64,000 nt of DNA from KACC-23026 sp963829575 (GCA_963829575.1 CAWHJF010000016.1:310001-374000), one strand, 5' to 3'; positions 34,938 to 44,165 are shown, numbered from the stretch's first letter. The notes: generated by a model not told the origin, from the letters alone. Numbers and translations: made by a program.

Positions 34938-36548
34938 TTATCTTTGAAGCCGTCGGAAACGATTGCCTAGAACTTGTCTCAACAATCCAGATTTTAAGGA
35001 GATGAAAAAATAAATCCCCCCACCTACCAGCACGCCAACAAGTGAGCCGATCAAAGCATGGAGGCGTGACTGAGGAATAAAGCCCCCTGTTGCGAATAAG
35101 ACAATGGCAACCCCCATTGACATCATTGCAGTGAAAATAACAATTAAGAGAAATCGCTTTGCAATAAACGTATACTCATAGCCTGTGCTGTATTTGATCG
35201 CAAATAAATTAAGCGCAATCGATGCAAGATAACCGAGATCAGTGGCAAGAATCGGGCCATTTGCTCCGAACCAATGAATAAATATAGGGTTAAATATAAG
35301 CTTTAATAATATCCCCAATCCAAGACTCAGAATTGTCACTTTTTGCCGATTAATACCTTGGAGGATGGCAGCTGTCACGGAGAAAACGGCAAATACGATC
35401 GCTGTTGGAGCATACATCTGCAGGATACTTCCACCGGTCGATAAACTTTCACCAAATCCACCATAGAGAAGCCCATAGATCATATAACCCAAAATCGAAA
35501 GTCCAATAGAAGCGGGTATGGTAAAAAATAGAGTCATTTGAAAGGCTTGCGTGACTTTGGTCTGCATATCCCTAGGACGCCCTTCTGCAAACGATTCGGT
35601 GATCGCGGGAACCGCGCTCACACCAAGTGAGACGGCCAAAGACACTGGGATGAGAACAATTTTTTGGGCATATGTAAACAAGTTTGCATTTATTGTCCCA
35701 ATTTCTTTTTTGGACAAATCAAAGTACTGACTTAGAAAATGCCCGACTGTTTCTTGATCAATCAAAAAGTACAATTGATTGGCTAATCCGACTGCTACAA
35801 AAGGAATCGCATAACTAATAATTTCTTTATAGATCTCAGGCAAGCTCACATCCTGTATATTGGTGCTTTGTTCAACCAATTGATCAAGATGAGGCTTTCG
35901 TTTCATCCAATAACGTATAAGAATCAATAGACCAGCGGCAGCCCCTACAAACGCACCAAAGGTCACATAAGAAACAGCGGTTGAAACGGAATGATTGAGA
36001 TACGTCATGACAATATAGGCACCTGCAAGGCCAAAAACCACTCGAATAATCTGTTCAACGGTCTGTGAGGTTGCGGTTGGCCCCATCGATTGAAAGCCTT
36101 GAAAATACCCGCGGATTAAGCTCATGGCCGGAACAATAATAAGTGCAAAACTAAGCACTTTCATGACTTGCGTTAATTCATGAGCGACTTTAACGTCACC
36201 TGCAGCTGAGCTCATAGCAAAAAACGGAGCAAACCCATACATCACAAGAAAACCAAGGAATCCTGTTAAGGTCATAAATAAAAGCCCAGAACGAAACAAA
36301 CGCCGCCCCGTATAATAATCGCCAAGAGCATTATATTTTGCCACAAACTTAGAAACAGCAAGTGGAACGCCAACTGTTGAAATACTTAAAATAATCGAAT
36401 AGGGTGTGTAGGCAAAACCATATAGTTGTCCACCTGGATTACCCACAATCGCATACAAAGGAATCACAAATAACATTCCTAGAAACTTCGAAAAAAAAGT
36501 TGCCGCTGATAAAATCAGCGTTCCCCTAACCATACGGGATTCAGACAT
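34938..36548 (-). CDS. ytgP: Lipid II flippase-like polysaccharide exporter YtgP (MurJ family)
   Basis: A polytopic MOP-superfamily transporter; in B. subtilis YtgP can replace MurJ in flipping lipid II across the membrane. The 536-residue product has about 14 hydrophobic helices and begins MSESRMVRGTLILSAATFFSKFLGMLFVIP, characteristic of the family. Further family features are YGFAYTPYSIILSISTVGVPLAVSKFVAKYNALGDY and RGYFQGFQSMGPTATSQTVEQI. SD AGGGG stands 10 bases before the ATG. It sits between the rsuA-type gene and ytwF/leuS as in Bacillus. Redundant MurJ-type activity is therefore likely, given the local murC and PBP genes. Confidence 0.92.
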   Translation of the reverse strand: MSESRMVRGTLILSAATFFSKFLGMLFVIPLYAIVGNPGGQLYGFAYTPYSIILSISTVGVPLAVSKFVAKYNALGDYYTGRRLFRSGLLFMTLTGFLGFLVMYGFAPFFAMSSAAGDVKVAHELTQVMKVLSFALIIVPAMSLIRGYFQGFQSMGPTATSQTVEQIIRVVFGLAGAYIVMTYLNHSVSTAVSYVTFGAFVGAAAGLLILIRYWMKRKPHLDQLVEQSTNIQDVSLPEIYKEIISYAIPFVAVGLANQLYFLIDQETVGHFLSQYFDLSKKEIGTINANLFTYAQKIVLIPVSLAVSLGVSAVPAITESFAEGRPRDMQTKVTQAFQMTLFFTIPASIGLSILGYMIYGLLYGGFGESLSTGGSILQMYAPTAIVFAVFSVTAAILQGINRQKVTILSLGLGILLKLIFNPIFIHWFGANGPILATDLGYLASIALNLFAIKYSTGYEYTFIAKRFLLIVIFTAMMSMGVAIVLFATGGFIPQSRLHALIGSLVGVLVGGGIYFFISLKSGLLRQVLGNRFRRLQR

Positions 36549-36783
36549 TTGGACAACCCCTGACTGCTATAGTAAACATTTGCATAAAGTGCCACTAACA
36601 TTCAGCGGGGTTTTGTCCCCCACTGATGATCATTTACTCAGTATTGACCGAGTTCTTCTTCTTTAAATCCCTTGTATTTTATCACAACACGAAAAAAAGG
36701 CGAGACCTTCTTTTAGAAAAAAACAGATTGATCACGCGGACTTCGGTAAAATTGTGTGCGATTGGGTCTCTTCCCTGTAATTA

Positions 36784-36815
36784 AAAATAAAGCGAGAGTC
36801 TCTTACTCTCGCTTC
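36784..36815 (-). terminator. Intrinsic terminator after ytwF
   Basis: AAGCGAGAG (36790-36798) pairs with CTCTCGCTT (36807-36815); minus-strand continuation TATTTTTAA. Confidence 0.8.
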
Positions 36816-36835
36816 TTCGTGAACTTATTTGATTT

Positions 36836-37162
36836 TTAATTAGAAAACGATGCACTGACAATTTCACCCGTCCATTTAATCATGCCGCCGTCCATGTTCA
36901 AAACCCGGTAACCTTGGGATTCTAAAAATTCCGCTGCGCGCTCGCTACGGCGACCGGAACGACATACCGTAACGACAGTTTTTGAAGCGTCCAATTCTTC
37001 AGTCCGAGTTGGAACTTGTGTCAATGGAATATGAATCGCATTTTTAATTTTACCCATCTCTACTTCTTCATCTTCGCGTACATCAACCACCTGAATCGTT
37101 GCGTCGCCAGATTCTAGTCTTTCAATCAAAGCTTTGGGAGTGATTTCTTTAACCGCCACCAT
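36836..37162 (-). CDS. ytwF: Rhodanese-like sulfurtransferase YtwF
   Basis: Single-domain rhodanese that carries a persulfide on its active-site cysteine. The 108-residue product has QVVDVREDEEVEMGKIKNAIHIPL and the catalytic loop VTVCRSGRRSERAA with Cys67, followed by GYRVLNMDGGMIKW. No signal peptide; cytoplasmic. The SD AAAGGAG is well placed before the ATG. In B. subtilis it lies next to leuS, as here. Possible role in sulfur transfer; partner unknown. Confidence 0.9.
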   Translation of the reverse strand: MVAVKEITPKALIERLESGDATIQVVDVREDEEVEMGKIKNAIHIPLTQVPTRTEELDASKTVVTVCRSGRRSERAAEFLESQGYRVLNMDGGMIKWTGEIVSASFSN

Positions 37163-37329
37163 TTTAACGCTCCTTTATATATAAAAGTATGAGTTAGAGT
37201 ATAAATATCTCTTTCATTTTCTCTTGTTTAACTAGTTCCTGTCAAGAAACCTTGTCGAAATCATGTGGTTTTTTGTCGAATAAATGACGGTTCATTGACT
37301 TTTTTAGTTTAGAGAAACCCATATAAAAA

Positions 37330-37352
37330 ACTCCCAAACGGAATTTGGGAGT
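37330..37352 (-). terminator. Distal terminator hairpin of leuS (carries the T-run)
   Basis: ACTCCCAAA/TTTGGGAGT stem, loop of five bases, followed in minus sense by TTTTTTATAT. It resembles hairpin 37481-37511 but lies 165 bp further from leuS. Confidence 0.8.
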
Positions 37353-37482
37353 CGGAGTGTAGCGAAAAGCATGTTTTTTTCTCTCATTTATCCGGCGTTT
37401 GGGGCTTCATCCCTTCACTGTAGTCCCTTTGACTGTAATACCCCTCAAAAAAAAGCTGCCGTACATCCCTTTTAGACAGCAT
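37353..37482 (-). mobile_element. Small IS1182-like MITE between two hairpins
   Basis: About 130 bp without coding capacity between two versions of the leuS terminator hairpin. Its plus-strand left end CGGAGTGTAGCGAAAA matches 13 of 16 bases with the inverted right end of the IS1182 remnant (CAGAGTGTAGAGAAAC). Its other end, read on the minus strand (CATGCTGTCTAAAAGG.. then CGGCAGCTTTTTTT), resembles the left end of that IS (CAGGTTGTCGAAAAAG.. CGGCAGCCTTTTTT). So both ends of the same IS type appear in the same relative order. Inference from sequence likeness; boundaries approximate. Confidence 0.55.
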
Positions 37483-37511
37483 GAACTCCCAAACAAGGTT
37501 TGGGAGTTCAT
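37481..37511 (-). repeat. Proximal leuS hairpin lacking a T-run
   Basis: ATGAACTCCCAAAC (37481-37494) pairs perfectly with GTTTGGGAGTTCAT (37498-37511), directly after the leuS stop. In minus sense it is followed by GCTGTC and not by T residues, consistent with the T-run having been displaced by the 130-bp insertion. Stem core is the same as 37330-37352; loop bases differ. Confidence 0.65.
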
Positions 37512-37516
37512 GGACT

Positions 37517-39937
37517 TTATTTTGCAACGATATTTACAAGTTTCCCTGGTACGGCAATCACTTTTACAATGGTTTTTCCGTTGGTTTGTTCCTTAATCAC
37601 AGCATCTTCAAACGCTAGTTTTTCTAAGGCGTCTTTTCCAGCATCAGCCGCAACCGTGACTCTGGTTTTGACCTTACCATTAATTTGGAGCACAATTTCA
37701 ACTTGTGATTCCGTTAATTTGGATTCATCGAACGCTGGCCATTCCGCAAGTGAAACCGGCGACTCATTACCTAATATTCTCCAAAGTTCTTCAGCAAGAT
37801 GTGGCGCCATTGGTGAAAGAAGTTTGACAAAACCCTCGACATAAACTTTGGGAAGTACATCTTGTTTGTATGAATCATTGATGAACACCATTAACTGTGA
37901 AATCGCGGTATTAAAATGCAGATTCTCATAATCCTCTGTCACTTTTTTGACCGTTTGGTGATAGACACGTTCTAAGCCATCAAGAGAGGCCCCTTCTTGG
38001 ATTTTATCCGATCGGGTGCCGTCTGGTGTGACCATTAAACGCCAGACGCGTTCCAAGAAACGACGCGCACCGTCTAGCCCTTCCTCAGACCAAGCAATCG
38101 ACGCATCAAGTGGTCCCATGAACATCTCATATACGCGAAGTGTATCGGCACCGTGCGTCCCTACAATCTCATCGGGGTTGACGACATTGCCTTTTGATTT
38201 ACTCATTTTTTCATTATTAGAACCTAAGATCATGCCTTGGTTGAACAATTTCTGGAACGGTTCTTTGGTTGGAACAAACCCCAAATCATACAGGACCTTA
38301 TGCCAGAAACGCGCGTAGAGCAGATGAAGTACGGCATGCTCGGCCCCACCAATATAGACATCAACCGGCAACCATTTCTTTAAAAGTTCGGGGTCGCCAA
38401 TTGCTTGATCATTATGAGGGTCAATAAACCGAAGATAATACCAACAGCTCCCCGCCCACTGCGGCATTGTGTTGGTCTCACGACGTCCTTTTTTCCCTGT
38501 CACTGGATCCGTATATTCCACCCAGTCCTTAATATTGGCAAGCGGCGATTCGCCTGTTCCAGATGGCTTAATTTCATCTGTCTTTGGAAGCATAAGTGGA
38601 AGCTGATCGTCCGGAACTGGGATGGTTTCGCCATCTTCCATATGAATGATTGGAATAGGTTCACCCCAATAACGTTGACGACTGAACAACCAATCTCTTA
38701 AACGATAGGTGACCTTCCGAGTCCCAATTCCTTTTTCTTCCAACCAATCGATAACCTTCTTAATCGCATCTATTTTGTTTAGACCATTTAAAAACTCGGA
38801 ATTAATATGCGGTCCGTCCCCTGTAAAAGCTTCCTTTGTGACATCGCCACCTTCTAAAACAGGGACAATTTTCAAATCGAATTTTTGAGCAAATTCAAAG
38901 TCACGCTCATCGTGTGCTGGAACAGCCATAATAGCACCTGATCCGTATGTGATTAACACATAATCCGCAATCCAAATTGGTAATTTTTCGCCGTTAACTG
39001 GATTGATTGCATAGGCCCCAGTAAAAACACCGGTTTTCTCTTTAGAGAGTTCCGTGCGCTCCAAATCACTCTTGCTTGCAACCTCATCACGATACGCTTC
39101 AACTGCTGCTTTTTGATCAGCTTTTGTGATGTGGTCAACTAATTTATGTTCAGGTGCGAGCACTGCATAGGTTGCCCCATAAAGCGTATCAGGGCGAGTG
39201 GTAAACACCGTGATCTTTGAATCGGGGTGCCCTGCGATTTCAAAATTCACTTCAGCTCCTTCAGAGCGTCCGATCCAATTGCGTTGCATGTCTTTAATGC
39301 TCTCAGGCCAATCCACTTCATCTAGATCTTCAAGTAAGCGATCGGCATAAGCGGTAATCTTAAGCATCCATTGACGCATTGGTTTTCGAATGACAGGGTG
39401 ACCACCTCGCTCACTCTTTCCATCAATGACTTCTTCATTGGCAAGAACGGTACCTAGAGCCGGACACCAGTTAACAGGTACTTCATCAACATAGGCGAGG
39501 CCTTTCTTATAAAGTTGCAAGAAAATCCACTGAGTCCATTTATAATACTCTGGATCCGTTGTGTTGATTTCACGATCCCAATCGTAGGAGAAGCCAAGCG
39601 ACTGAATTTGTCTTTTGAACGTCTGAATATTCTTAGCCGTAAATTCTGCCGGATCATTCCCTGTGTCTAGTGCATATTGCTCAGCTGGTAAGCCAAAGGC
39701 ATCCCACCCAATTGTGTGAAGCACTTCATAGCCTTGCATTCTTTTAAAACGAGCGAGAATATCGGTTGCCGTATACCCTTCTGGATGGCCAACATGTAAG
39801 CCGGCTCCGGACGGATAAGGAAACATATCCAACACATAATACTTTTCCTTTTCTGAGTTGGAATCCGTTTGAAAGGTATGATGCTCTTTCCAATAATCTT
39901 GCCACTTCTTTTCAATCTCTTTGTGCTGAAAGCTCAT
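37517..39937 (-). CDS. leuS: Leucyl-tRNA synthetase
   Basis: Charges tRNA-Leu. The 806-residue class Ia enzyme has the HIGH-type motif PYPSGAGLHVGHPEGY (about 42-57), an editing CP1 domain (about 220-415, with TRPDTLYGATY and the threonine-rich pocket), YIGGAEHAVLHLLY, the KMSKS motif NEKMSKSKGNVVNPDE near 575-590, and the anticodon-binding and C-terminal domains. SD TTAGGGGG precedes the ATG. Transcription is expected from the promoter at 40385-40414 through a T-box leader. Its terminator region was modified by a small insertion. Confidence 0.98.
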   Translation of the reverse strand: MSFQHKEIEKKWQDYWKEHHTFQTDSNSEKEKYYVLDMFPYPSGAGLHVGHPEGYTATDILARFKRMQGYEVLHTIGWDAFGLPAEQYALDTGNDPAEFTAKNIQTFKRQIQSLGFSYDWDREINTTDPEYYKWTQWIFLQLYKKGLAYVDEVPVNWCPALGTVLANEEVIDGKSERGGHPVIRKPMRQWMLKITAYADRLLEDLDEVDWPESIKDMQRNWIGRSEGAEVNFEIAGHPDSKITVFTTRPDTLYGATYAVLAPEHKLVDHITKADQKAAVEAYRDEVASKSDLERTELSKEKTGVFTGAYAINPVNGEKLPIWIADYVLITYGSGAIMAVPAHDERDFEFAQKFDLKIVPVLEGGDVTKEAFTGDGPHINSEFLNGLNKIDAIKKVIDWLEEKGIGTRKVTYRLRDWLFSRQRYWGEPIPIIHMEDGETIPVPDDQLPLMLPKTDEIKPSGTGESPLANIKDWVEYTDPVTGKKGRRETNTMPQWAGSCWYYLRFIDPHNDQAIGDPELLKKWLPVDVYIGGAEHAVLHLLYARFWHKVLYDLGFVPTKEPFQKLFNQGMILGSNNEKMSKSKGNVVNPDEIVGTHGADTLRVYEMFMGPLDASIAWSEEGLDGARRFLERVWRLMVTPDGTRSDKIQEGASLDGLERVYHQTVKKVTEDYENLHFNTAISQLMVFINDSYKQDVLPKVYVEGFVKLLSPMAPHLAEELWRILGNESPVSLAEWPAFDESKLTESQVEIVLQINGKVKTRVTVAADAGKDALEKLAFEDAVIKEQTNGKTIVKVIAVPGKLVNIVAK

Positions 39938-40079
39938 TTTTTGACCCCCTAATTGACACCATCCATAACATTTTATATGTTCACTTTGCGGCGAACGCGC
40001 GCCAGTACACCATCAAAGATTCTCTTAATGGCATTCTTTCATAATCCTAGAGGCTTCATACTCATTCGTATAAAAATAA

Positions 40080-40350
40080 AAATCTCCCGCCCTCAACAAT
40101 TATGTTAGGGACGAGAGATTGATTAACAGCTTCCCGCGGTACCACCCGAATTGGTGTCCATGGACACCCGCTTCATTCGACCTTAACGCGGCGGACGGCA
40201 GTCGCTACTTAAACATTTCGTTCACGACCGCAACTCATGCGGGGAGTTCATTTACGACTCATATTGGCTTGCACCACCCGCCAACTCTCTGATGAAGTCT
40301 TCTTTCTCACTTCAAATGACCCGACAAATTACTAGTCCTCATTCAACGTT
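40080..40350 (-). promoter_or_regulatory. T-box leader of leuS
   Basis: The minus strand contains the invariant T-box core GGGTGGTACCGCGGGAAGC (antiterminator, 40130-40148). Upstream is Stem I with GGTGGTGCAAGCC and an AG-bulge-type AGTAA. Downstream a terminator AATCTCTCG..CGGGAGATTTTTA competes with it. In the specifier region ATGAACTCCCC, the trinucleotide CTC (leucine) follows GAA as in other leucine T-boxes. Uncharged tRNA-Leu binding would favour antitermination and leuS expression. Confidence 0.92.
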
Positions 40351-40384
40351 GTTACAAAAATTAAGTTTCAGTGATTATTTTAAT

Positions 40385-40414
40385 ATTTTATTAAAAAAAG
40401 AGGGAATATGTCAA
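40385..40414 (-). promoter_or_regulatory. Sigma-A promoter of leuS
   Basis: Minus strand TTGACA (40409-40414), spacer 18 bp, TAAAAT (40385-40390), placed just upstream of the T-box start. Confidence 0.8.
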
Positions 40415-40717
40415 GTTTTTCTTTAAATCGACTTTTTTTGATGGTGCCTTGGATCAGATCCCTTGTGGATAAGGAAAAGATTAGGGAGAAATTCAAAATA
40501 AAAGAGACTTTATCCGCCCACTCGTCTTTCCACCTGTAACTCGAAGGTTAACGGATCCTATGTCCATCCAAACATTCCAGGTAAACTCTCAGCCTGTTAA
40601 ATAGGCTCCGCTATCGACCGATCCTTCAAATCCCCTCTTTTCCTTTCATCCCCTATCCATCCATGCTAAAATGAGATGTTAATACTGATAGTTTTATGAA
40701 ATGAAAGGATGAACGTC
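40415..40717. other. Divergent intergenic region leuS / ytqA
   Basis: About 300 bp upstream of both leuS and ytqA. It must hold the ytqA promoter, for which I see no strong match (an AT-rich stretch near 40670-40695 is possible). No gene, RNA gene or repeat otherwise seen. Confidence 0.4.
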
Positions 40718-41674
40718 ATGACAGTACCGAGCCATTTCGGTGATCAGAAACGTTACTATTCGTGGAACACATTCCTTAAAAATAAATTTGGTGAAAAAGT
40801 ATTCAAAGTGCCATTAGACGGAGGATTCGATTGTCCAAATCGTGATGGCAACGTCGCTTTTGGTGGATGTACGTTTTGCAGTCAAAAGGGTTCTGGCGAC
40901 TTTGCCGGCGACCGGCGCGACGACCTCGTCACCCAATTTAACACTATTAAAGACCAACTTCATGAAAAATGGAAAACAGGGAAATACATCGGCTACTTCC
41001 AAGCGTTCTCCAATACCTATGCGCCCGTTGACATTTTAAAACAACGCTACGAAATCATCTTAGAACAAGAAGGCGTGGTCGGCCTTTCCATTGCCACTCG
41101 CCCTGACTGCCTGCCCGATGACGTCATTGAATACCTAGCCGAACTGAACCAACGCACGTATCTTTGGGTTGAGCTTGGCCTGCAATCCGCCCACGATGAA
41201 ACAGGCATCCTTATTAACCGTGCGCACGATTATCAATGTTTTGTAGATGGTGTGAACAAACTGCGCGCTCATAACATTAATGTCTGTGTGCATATCATAG
41301 ACGGTCTTCCTAAAGAAACGCCTGAAATGATGCTCGAGACGGCTAAACGAGTCGCTGAACTTGATGTTCAAGGGATCAAAATTCACTTGTTACATCTCTT
41401 AAAAAAGACCGCAATGGTCAAGCAATATGAAAAAGGGTTGGTTGAGCTTCTAGATTTTGAAACGTATATTAAGCTCGTAGCCGACCAGCTTGAGATTCTT
41501 CCGCCTGAGATGATTATTCATCGTTTGACAGGGGACGGCCCACCGGATCTTTTAATAGGTCCGATGTGGAGTCTTAAAAAATGGGAAGTTTTAAACGCTA
41601 TTGATAAAGAGCTTGCGGACCGTAACAGTTGGCAAGGTAAATACTTTCAATCTGCAGAGTCCGTTGTCCAATGA
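40718..41674 (+). CDS. ytqA: Radical SAM protein YtqA (TIGR01212 family)
   Basis: An oxygen-sensitive Fe-S enzyme of the radical SAM superfamily; substrate not established. The 318-residue product has the unusual cluster motif Cys39-x11-Cys51-x2-Cys54 (FDCPNRDGNVAFGGCTFC) typical of this family in place of the usual CxxxCxxC. The TIM-barrel follows with QAFSNTYAP, SIATRPDCLPDD and LWVELGLQSAHDET. The ATG at 40718 is chosen since AAAGGATGA has correct spacing there; an ATG at 40709 overlaps the SD. The stop overlaps the ytqB start by four bases (ATGA), so the two are translationally coupled. Confidence 0.92.
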   Translation: MTVPSHFGDQKRYYSWNTFLKNKFGEKVFKVPLDGGFDCPNRDGNVAFGGCTFCSQKGSGDFAGDRRDDLVTQFNTIKDQLHEKWKTGKYIGYFQAFSNTYAPVDILKQRYEIILEQEGVVGLSIATRPDCLPDDVIEYLAELNQRTYLWVELGLQSAHDETGILINRAHDYQCFVDGVNKLRAHNINVCVHIIDGLPKETPEMMLETAKRVAELDVQGIKIHLLHLLKKTAMVKQYEKGLVELLDFETYIKLVADQLEILPPEMIIHRLTGDGPPDLLIGPMWSLKKWEVLNAIDKELADRNSWQGKYFQSAESVVQ

Positions 41675-42240
41675 TTCTTAAACCAGCCGTCCGAACGGCC
41701 CACAACCTGATCCAACAGGCTGTAAAAGCAGGTGATGTGGTGGTCGATGCCACCGCTGGCAATGGAAAAGACACTCTTTTTTTGGCCACATGCGTTGGTG
41801 ACACCGGCCATGTCTATGCATTTGACGTCCAAAAAGAGGCGGTCGAAAAGACGACCGCCCTTTTAAAAAGTCAAAGCATGACGCCACGCGCCACCGTCAT
41901 CCACGACAGTCATGATCAACTTCATCGGCACATAGAAGAATCCAAACCGATTCAACTTGGACTATTTAATCTTGGTTATCTACCTGGTGGCGACAAATCG
42001 ATTGTCACGCGCGCTTCCACTACAATAGCTGCTGCCATTGCGTTGATTGAACGTTTGGCGTCTGGAGGCATGATCGTCCTCGTCATCTATCCGGGCCACG
42101 ATGAAGGACAGGCTGAGTCGAGAGAACTTAACGAATGGGCAAAGAACCTTGATCAGAGCCGCTTCATCGTACAAAAAATTGAAATGATCAACCAAATCAA
42201 TCGCCCACCGTACATCATTGCCATTGAAAAAAGAGACTGA
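41671..42240 (+). CDS. ytqB: Class I SAM methyltransferase YtqB (rRNA methylase family)
   Basis: A small SAM-dependent methyltransferase of the YtqB/rRNA-methylase type. The 189-residue product has motif I VVDATAGNGKDTLFLA (about 26-41), the acidic YAFDVQ (motif II) and FNLGYLPGGDKSI (motif IV NLGYLPG, typical of the family). Its start overlaps ytqA's stop (ATGA), a conserved pairing in Bacillus. Physiological target unknown; rRNA or tRNA proposed. Confidence 0.9.
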   Translation: MILKPAVRTAHNLIQQAVKAGDVVVDATAGNGKDTLFLATCVGDTGHVYAFDVQKEAVEKTTALLKSQSMTPRATVIHDSHDQLHRHIEESKPIQLGLFNLGYLPGGDKSIVTRASTTIAAAIALIERLASGGMIVLVIYPGHDEGQAESRELNEWAKNLDQSRFIVQKIEMINQINRPPYIIAIEKRD

Positions 42241-42432
42241 TCCTTCTTATAACGGGTTCCGTTTTGCAGATACCAATGGAATTTAAATAAGATGACCCCT
42301 GTACAATACAAAGATCATCTTATAGCAGCTGCTTAGTCTGTTTTTATAATGTCCTTTACAAAGGGTACATTTTATTTATACTTAAACAAACCTTCAAAAG
42401 CTTAATATTATTTTACTTTACCAGTACCATCT

Positions 42433-42466
42433 CCCCCCACTCACCTTGAATGAGTGGGGTTTTTCA
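42433..42466 (+). terminator. Intrinsic terminator downstream of ytqAB
   Basis: CCCCACTCA (42435-42443) pairs with TGAGTGGGG (42451-42459), then TTTTT. It is about 190 bp past the ytqB stop. The interval contains another hairpin (ATAAGATGA..TCATCTTAT, about 42287-42325) but no gene. Confidence 0.85.
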
Positions 42467-42481
42467 TTAATAAAACGACAT

Positions 42482-42510
42482 AAAAAAACAGGCTCCCATT
42501 GGGAACCTGT
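42482..42510 (-). terminator. Intrinsic terminator after the cold-shock gene
   Basis: ACAGG-TCCCA/TGGGA-CCTGT stem, then in minus sense TTTTTTTAT. Confidence 0.88.
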
Positions 42511-42526
42511 CTGTGTTTGTTATAAC

Positions 42527-42727
42527 TTAAGCTTTTTGAACGTTAGCAGCTTGTGCTCCGCGTTGACCTTGCTCAACGTCAAATGTTACTCTTTGACCTT
42601 CGTCAAGTGATTTAAAGCCATCACTTTGAATAGCAGAAAAATGTACGAATACATCGTCTCCATTTTCACGCTCGATAAAACCAAAACCTTTTTCTGCATT
42701 AAACCATTTTACTGTACCTTGTTCCAT
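42527..42727 (-). CDS. CspA-family cold-shock protein
   Basis: A single-domain OB-fold RNA chaperone. The 66-residue product has RNP1 KGFGFIE and RNP2 VFVHFSAI, starts MEQGTVKWFNAEKGFGF, and ends TFDVEQGQRGAQAANVQKA. Start at ATG 42727, because GGAGG precedes it; the longer frame has no SD. The promoter is 115 nt upstream, giving the long 5' leader typical of cold-shock mRNAs. It is CspB/CspD-like, but the particular paralogue cannot be named. Confidence 0.95.
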   Translation of the reverse strand: MEQGTVKWFNAEKGFGFIERENGDDVFVHFSAIQSDGFKSLDEGQRVTFDVEQGQRGAQAANVQKA

Positions 42728-42848
42728 TTTTGTTGCCTCCAAATGTGTTTCATACACATAAATAATACTATCCTTGCTTCAAGTGATCATAAAGACGAAA
42801 AGTCAAACTTAAACGATCCTTTACACCGAACAAAAATAATTCTTCTTT

Positions 42849-42877
42849 ATCATAGCAGAAAACAAAAACAATTGCAA
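42849..42877 (-). promoter_or_regulatory. Promoter of the cold-shock gene
   Basis: Minus strand TTGCAA (42872-42877), 17-bp spacer, TATGAT (42849-42854). The untranslated leader would be about 115 nt. Confidence 0.65.
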
Positions 42878-42987
42878 ATCCCTAGAAAAAAAAACCACCA
42901 ACCTAATCAAAGGTAACCCGTTCGGTTGAGAGCGAGAAGAATTAAACCCGTTATCTTTCTCGGACAGTCTCTTTTCTTTGTAATAAA

Positions 42988-44052
42988 TTATAACCCTGGC
43001 TTGAGCCGTCTATATAACCAGCCGTTGATAAAAAAGAATAATCCCGCACCGCCTGCTTGTCTCATCATGCGACGGGCTAATTGACGAACACTTTTTTGCG
43101 CTTTAACCTTTTGATCCGCGAGATAGATCCCGAGTAACCCGCGATTGATCATTTGATGAAAACGCTTGTCCGGTAAATGCGAAATACTCCGATCCGATTG
43201 TTCAATAAAATGATGGAAACGTTCAATCATTGTTTCCTCATCTTCATAATAGAAGCAGAAGTTTAAATCTCCACCATTTTTATCTTCATCTTGATCCACA
43301 AAATAATCTAATAAAATATGTAAGCCTTGAACCCAAGGAAAATATCCATTTTTCAATTGATGAACCAATTCCGTCATGTTATTTTGCGAAAGTGCATAGG
43401 AGACAATGCAAAAGATCCCTAAAGTTGAACCCGAACACGCCGAAAACTCATACCATGTCATCTCTGGTAGCTTAGGCTCATGCGACGCAAACCAAGCCTG
43501 TAATCTGGGCACGCGCTCATCCTTTTTGACATGCTTATGAACCTGCAAATCACTATAATACCCTTCAAGCTCCCATAGTGCAGGTTGGATCACCTCTAAT
43601 TTAGCCACCTTGCCCAAAAAGGTCTGGCAGGTTTGGACCAATTCATTTAGATAACCACCATCCTCTGTCTCAGTTCGATATCGATAATAGTTTTCGGTTT
43701 GAACACCAGGCGACAACGCATGACGCATAGAGGAATGCAGAGCTCTAAAATCTTCAGGATCAAGCGATGTGCTTCGATCGCATAAATTATCCAAGTAATC
43801 GCTTATGGTTTGGTAAGCCACAATAAACGAGACCGCATCCTCTAGATTTTCTTTGGCTAAGAGGCTATAAATGCCGCCTCCCTCGCAGTGAAACGTCTTG
43901 GTTCGGATACTGTCCAAAGCCTGTTTTCTAAGCTCTGGATTCGGGATTTCAGAGGCTCGTTTCTTCCAATATCCTAATTTTTTGTGTACTTGTGGAAGCA
44001 CATGCCGGTAAATTCGTGACATGAGTCCAATGGGTCGTGTTGGAACATTCAT
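42988..44052 (-). CDS. ytpB: Tetraprenyl-beta-curcumene synthase YtpB
   Basis: Class IB terpene synthase of the DUF2600 family that cyclises all-E-heptaprenyl diphosphate into C35 sesquarterpenes. The 354-residue product has the aspartate-rich ISDYLDNLCDRSTSLDP (about 84-100), FHCEGGGIYSLL, a second acidic HILLDYFVDQDEDKNGGDLNFC and no transmembrane segment. SD GAGGTG precedes the ATG. An internal ATG 10 codons later is a less likely start. Downstream of ytpA on the same strand (113-bp gap), as in B. subtilis ytpAB. Confidence 0.92.
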   Translation of the reverse strand: MNVPTRPIGLMSRIYRHVLPQVHKKLGYWKKRASEIPNPELRKQALDSIRTKTFHCEGGGIYSLLAKENLEDAVSFIVAYQTISDYLDNLCDRSTSLDPEDFRALHSSMRHALSPGVQTENYYRYRTETEDGGYLNELVQTCQTFLGKVAKLEVIQPALWELEGYYSDLQVHKHVKKDERVPRLQAWFASHEPKLPEMTWYEFSACSGSTLGIFCIVSYALSQNNMTELVHQLKNGYFPWVQGLHILLDYFVDQDEDKNGGDLNFCFYYEDEETMIERFHHFIEQSDRSISHLPDKRFHQMINRGLLGIYLADQKVKAQKSVRQLARRMMRQAGGAGLFFFINGWLYRRLKPGL

Positions 44053-44165
44053 GGAAGCACCTCTAATCTTTTTCTACCAATTTTAAACAAGTATGGTCTA
44101 CTCCAATTTTAGCCGTAATTTTAAAAGTAAAAACCTGGAACATTCAATTTACAAGATTTTTTGCT

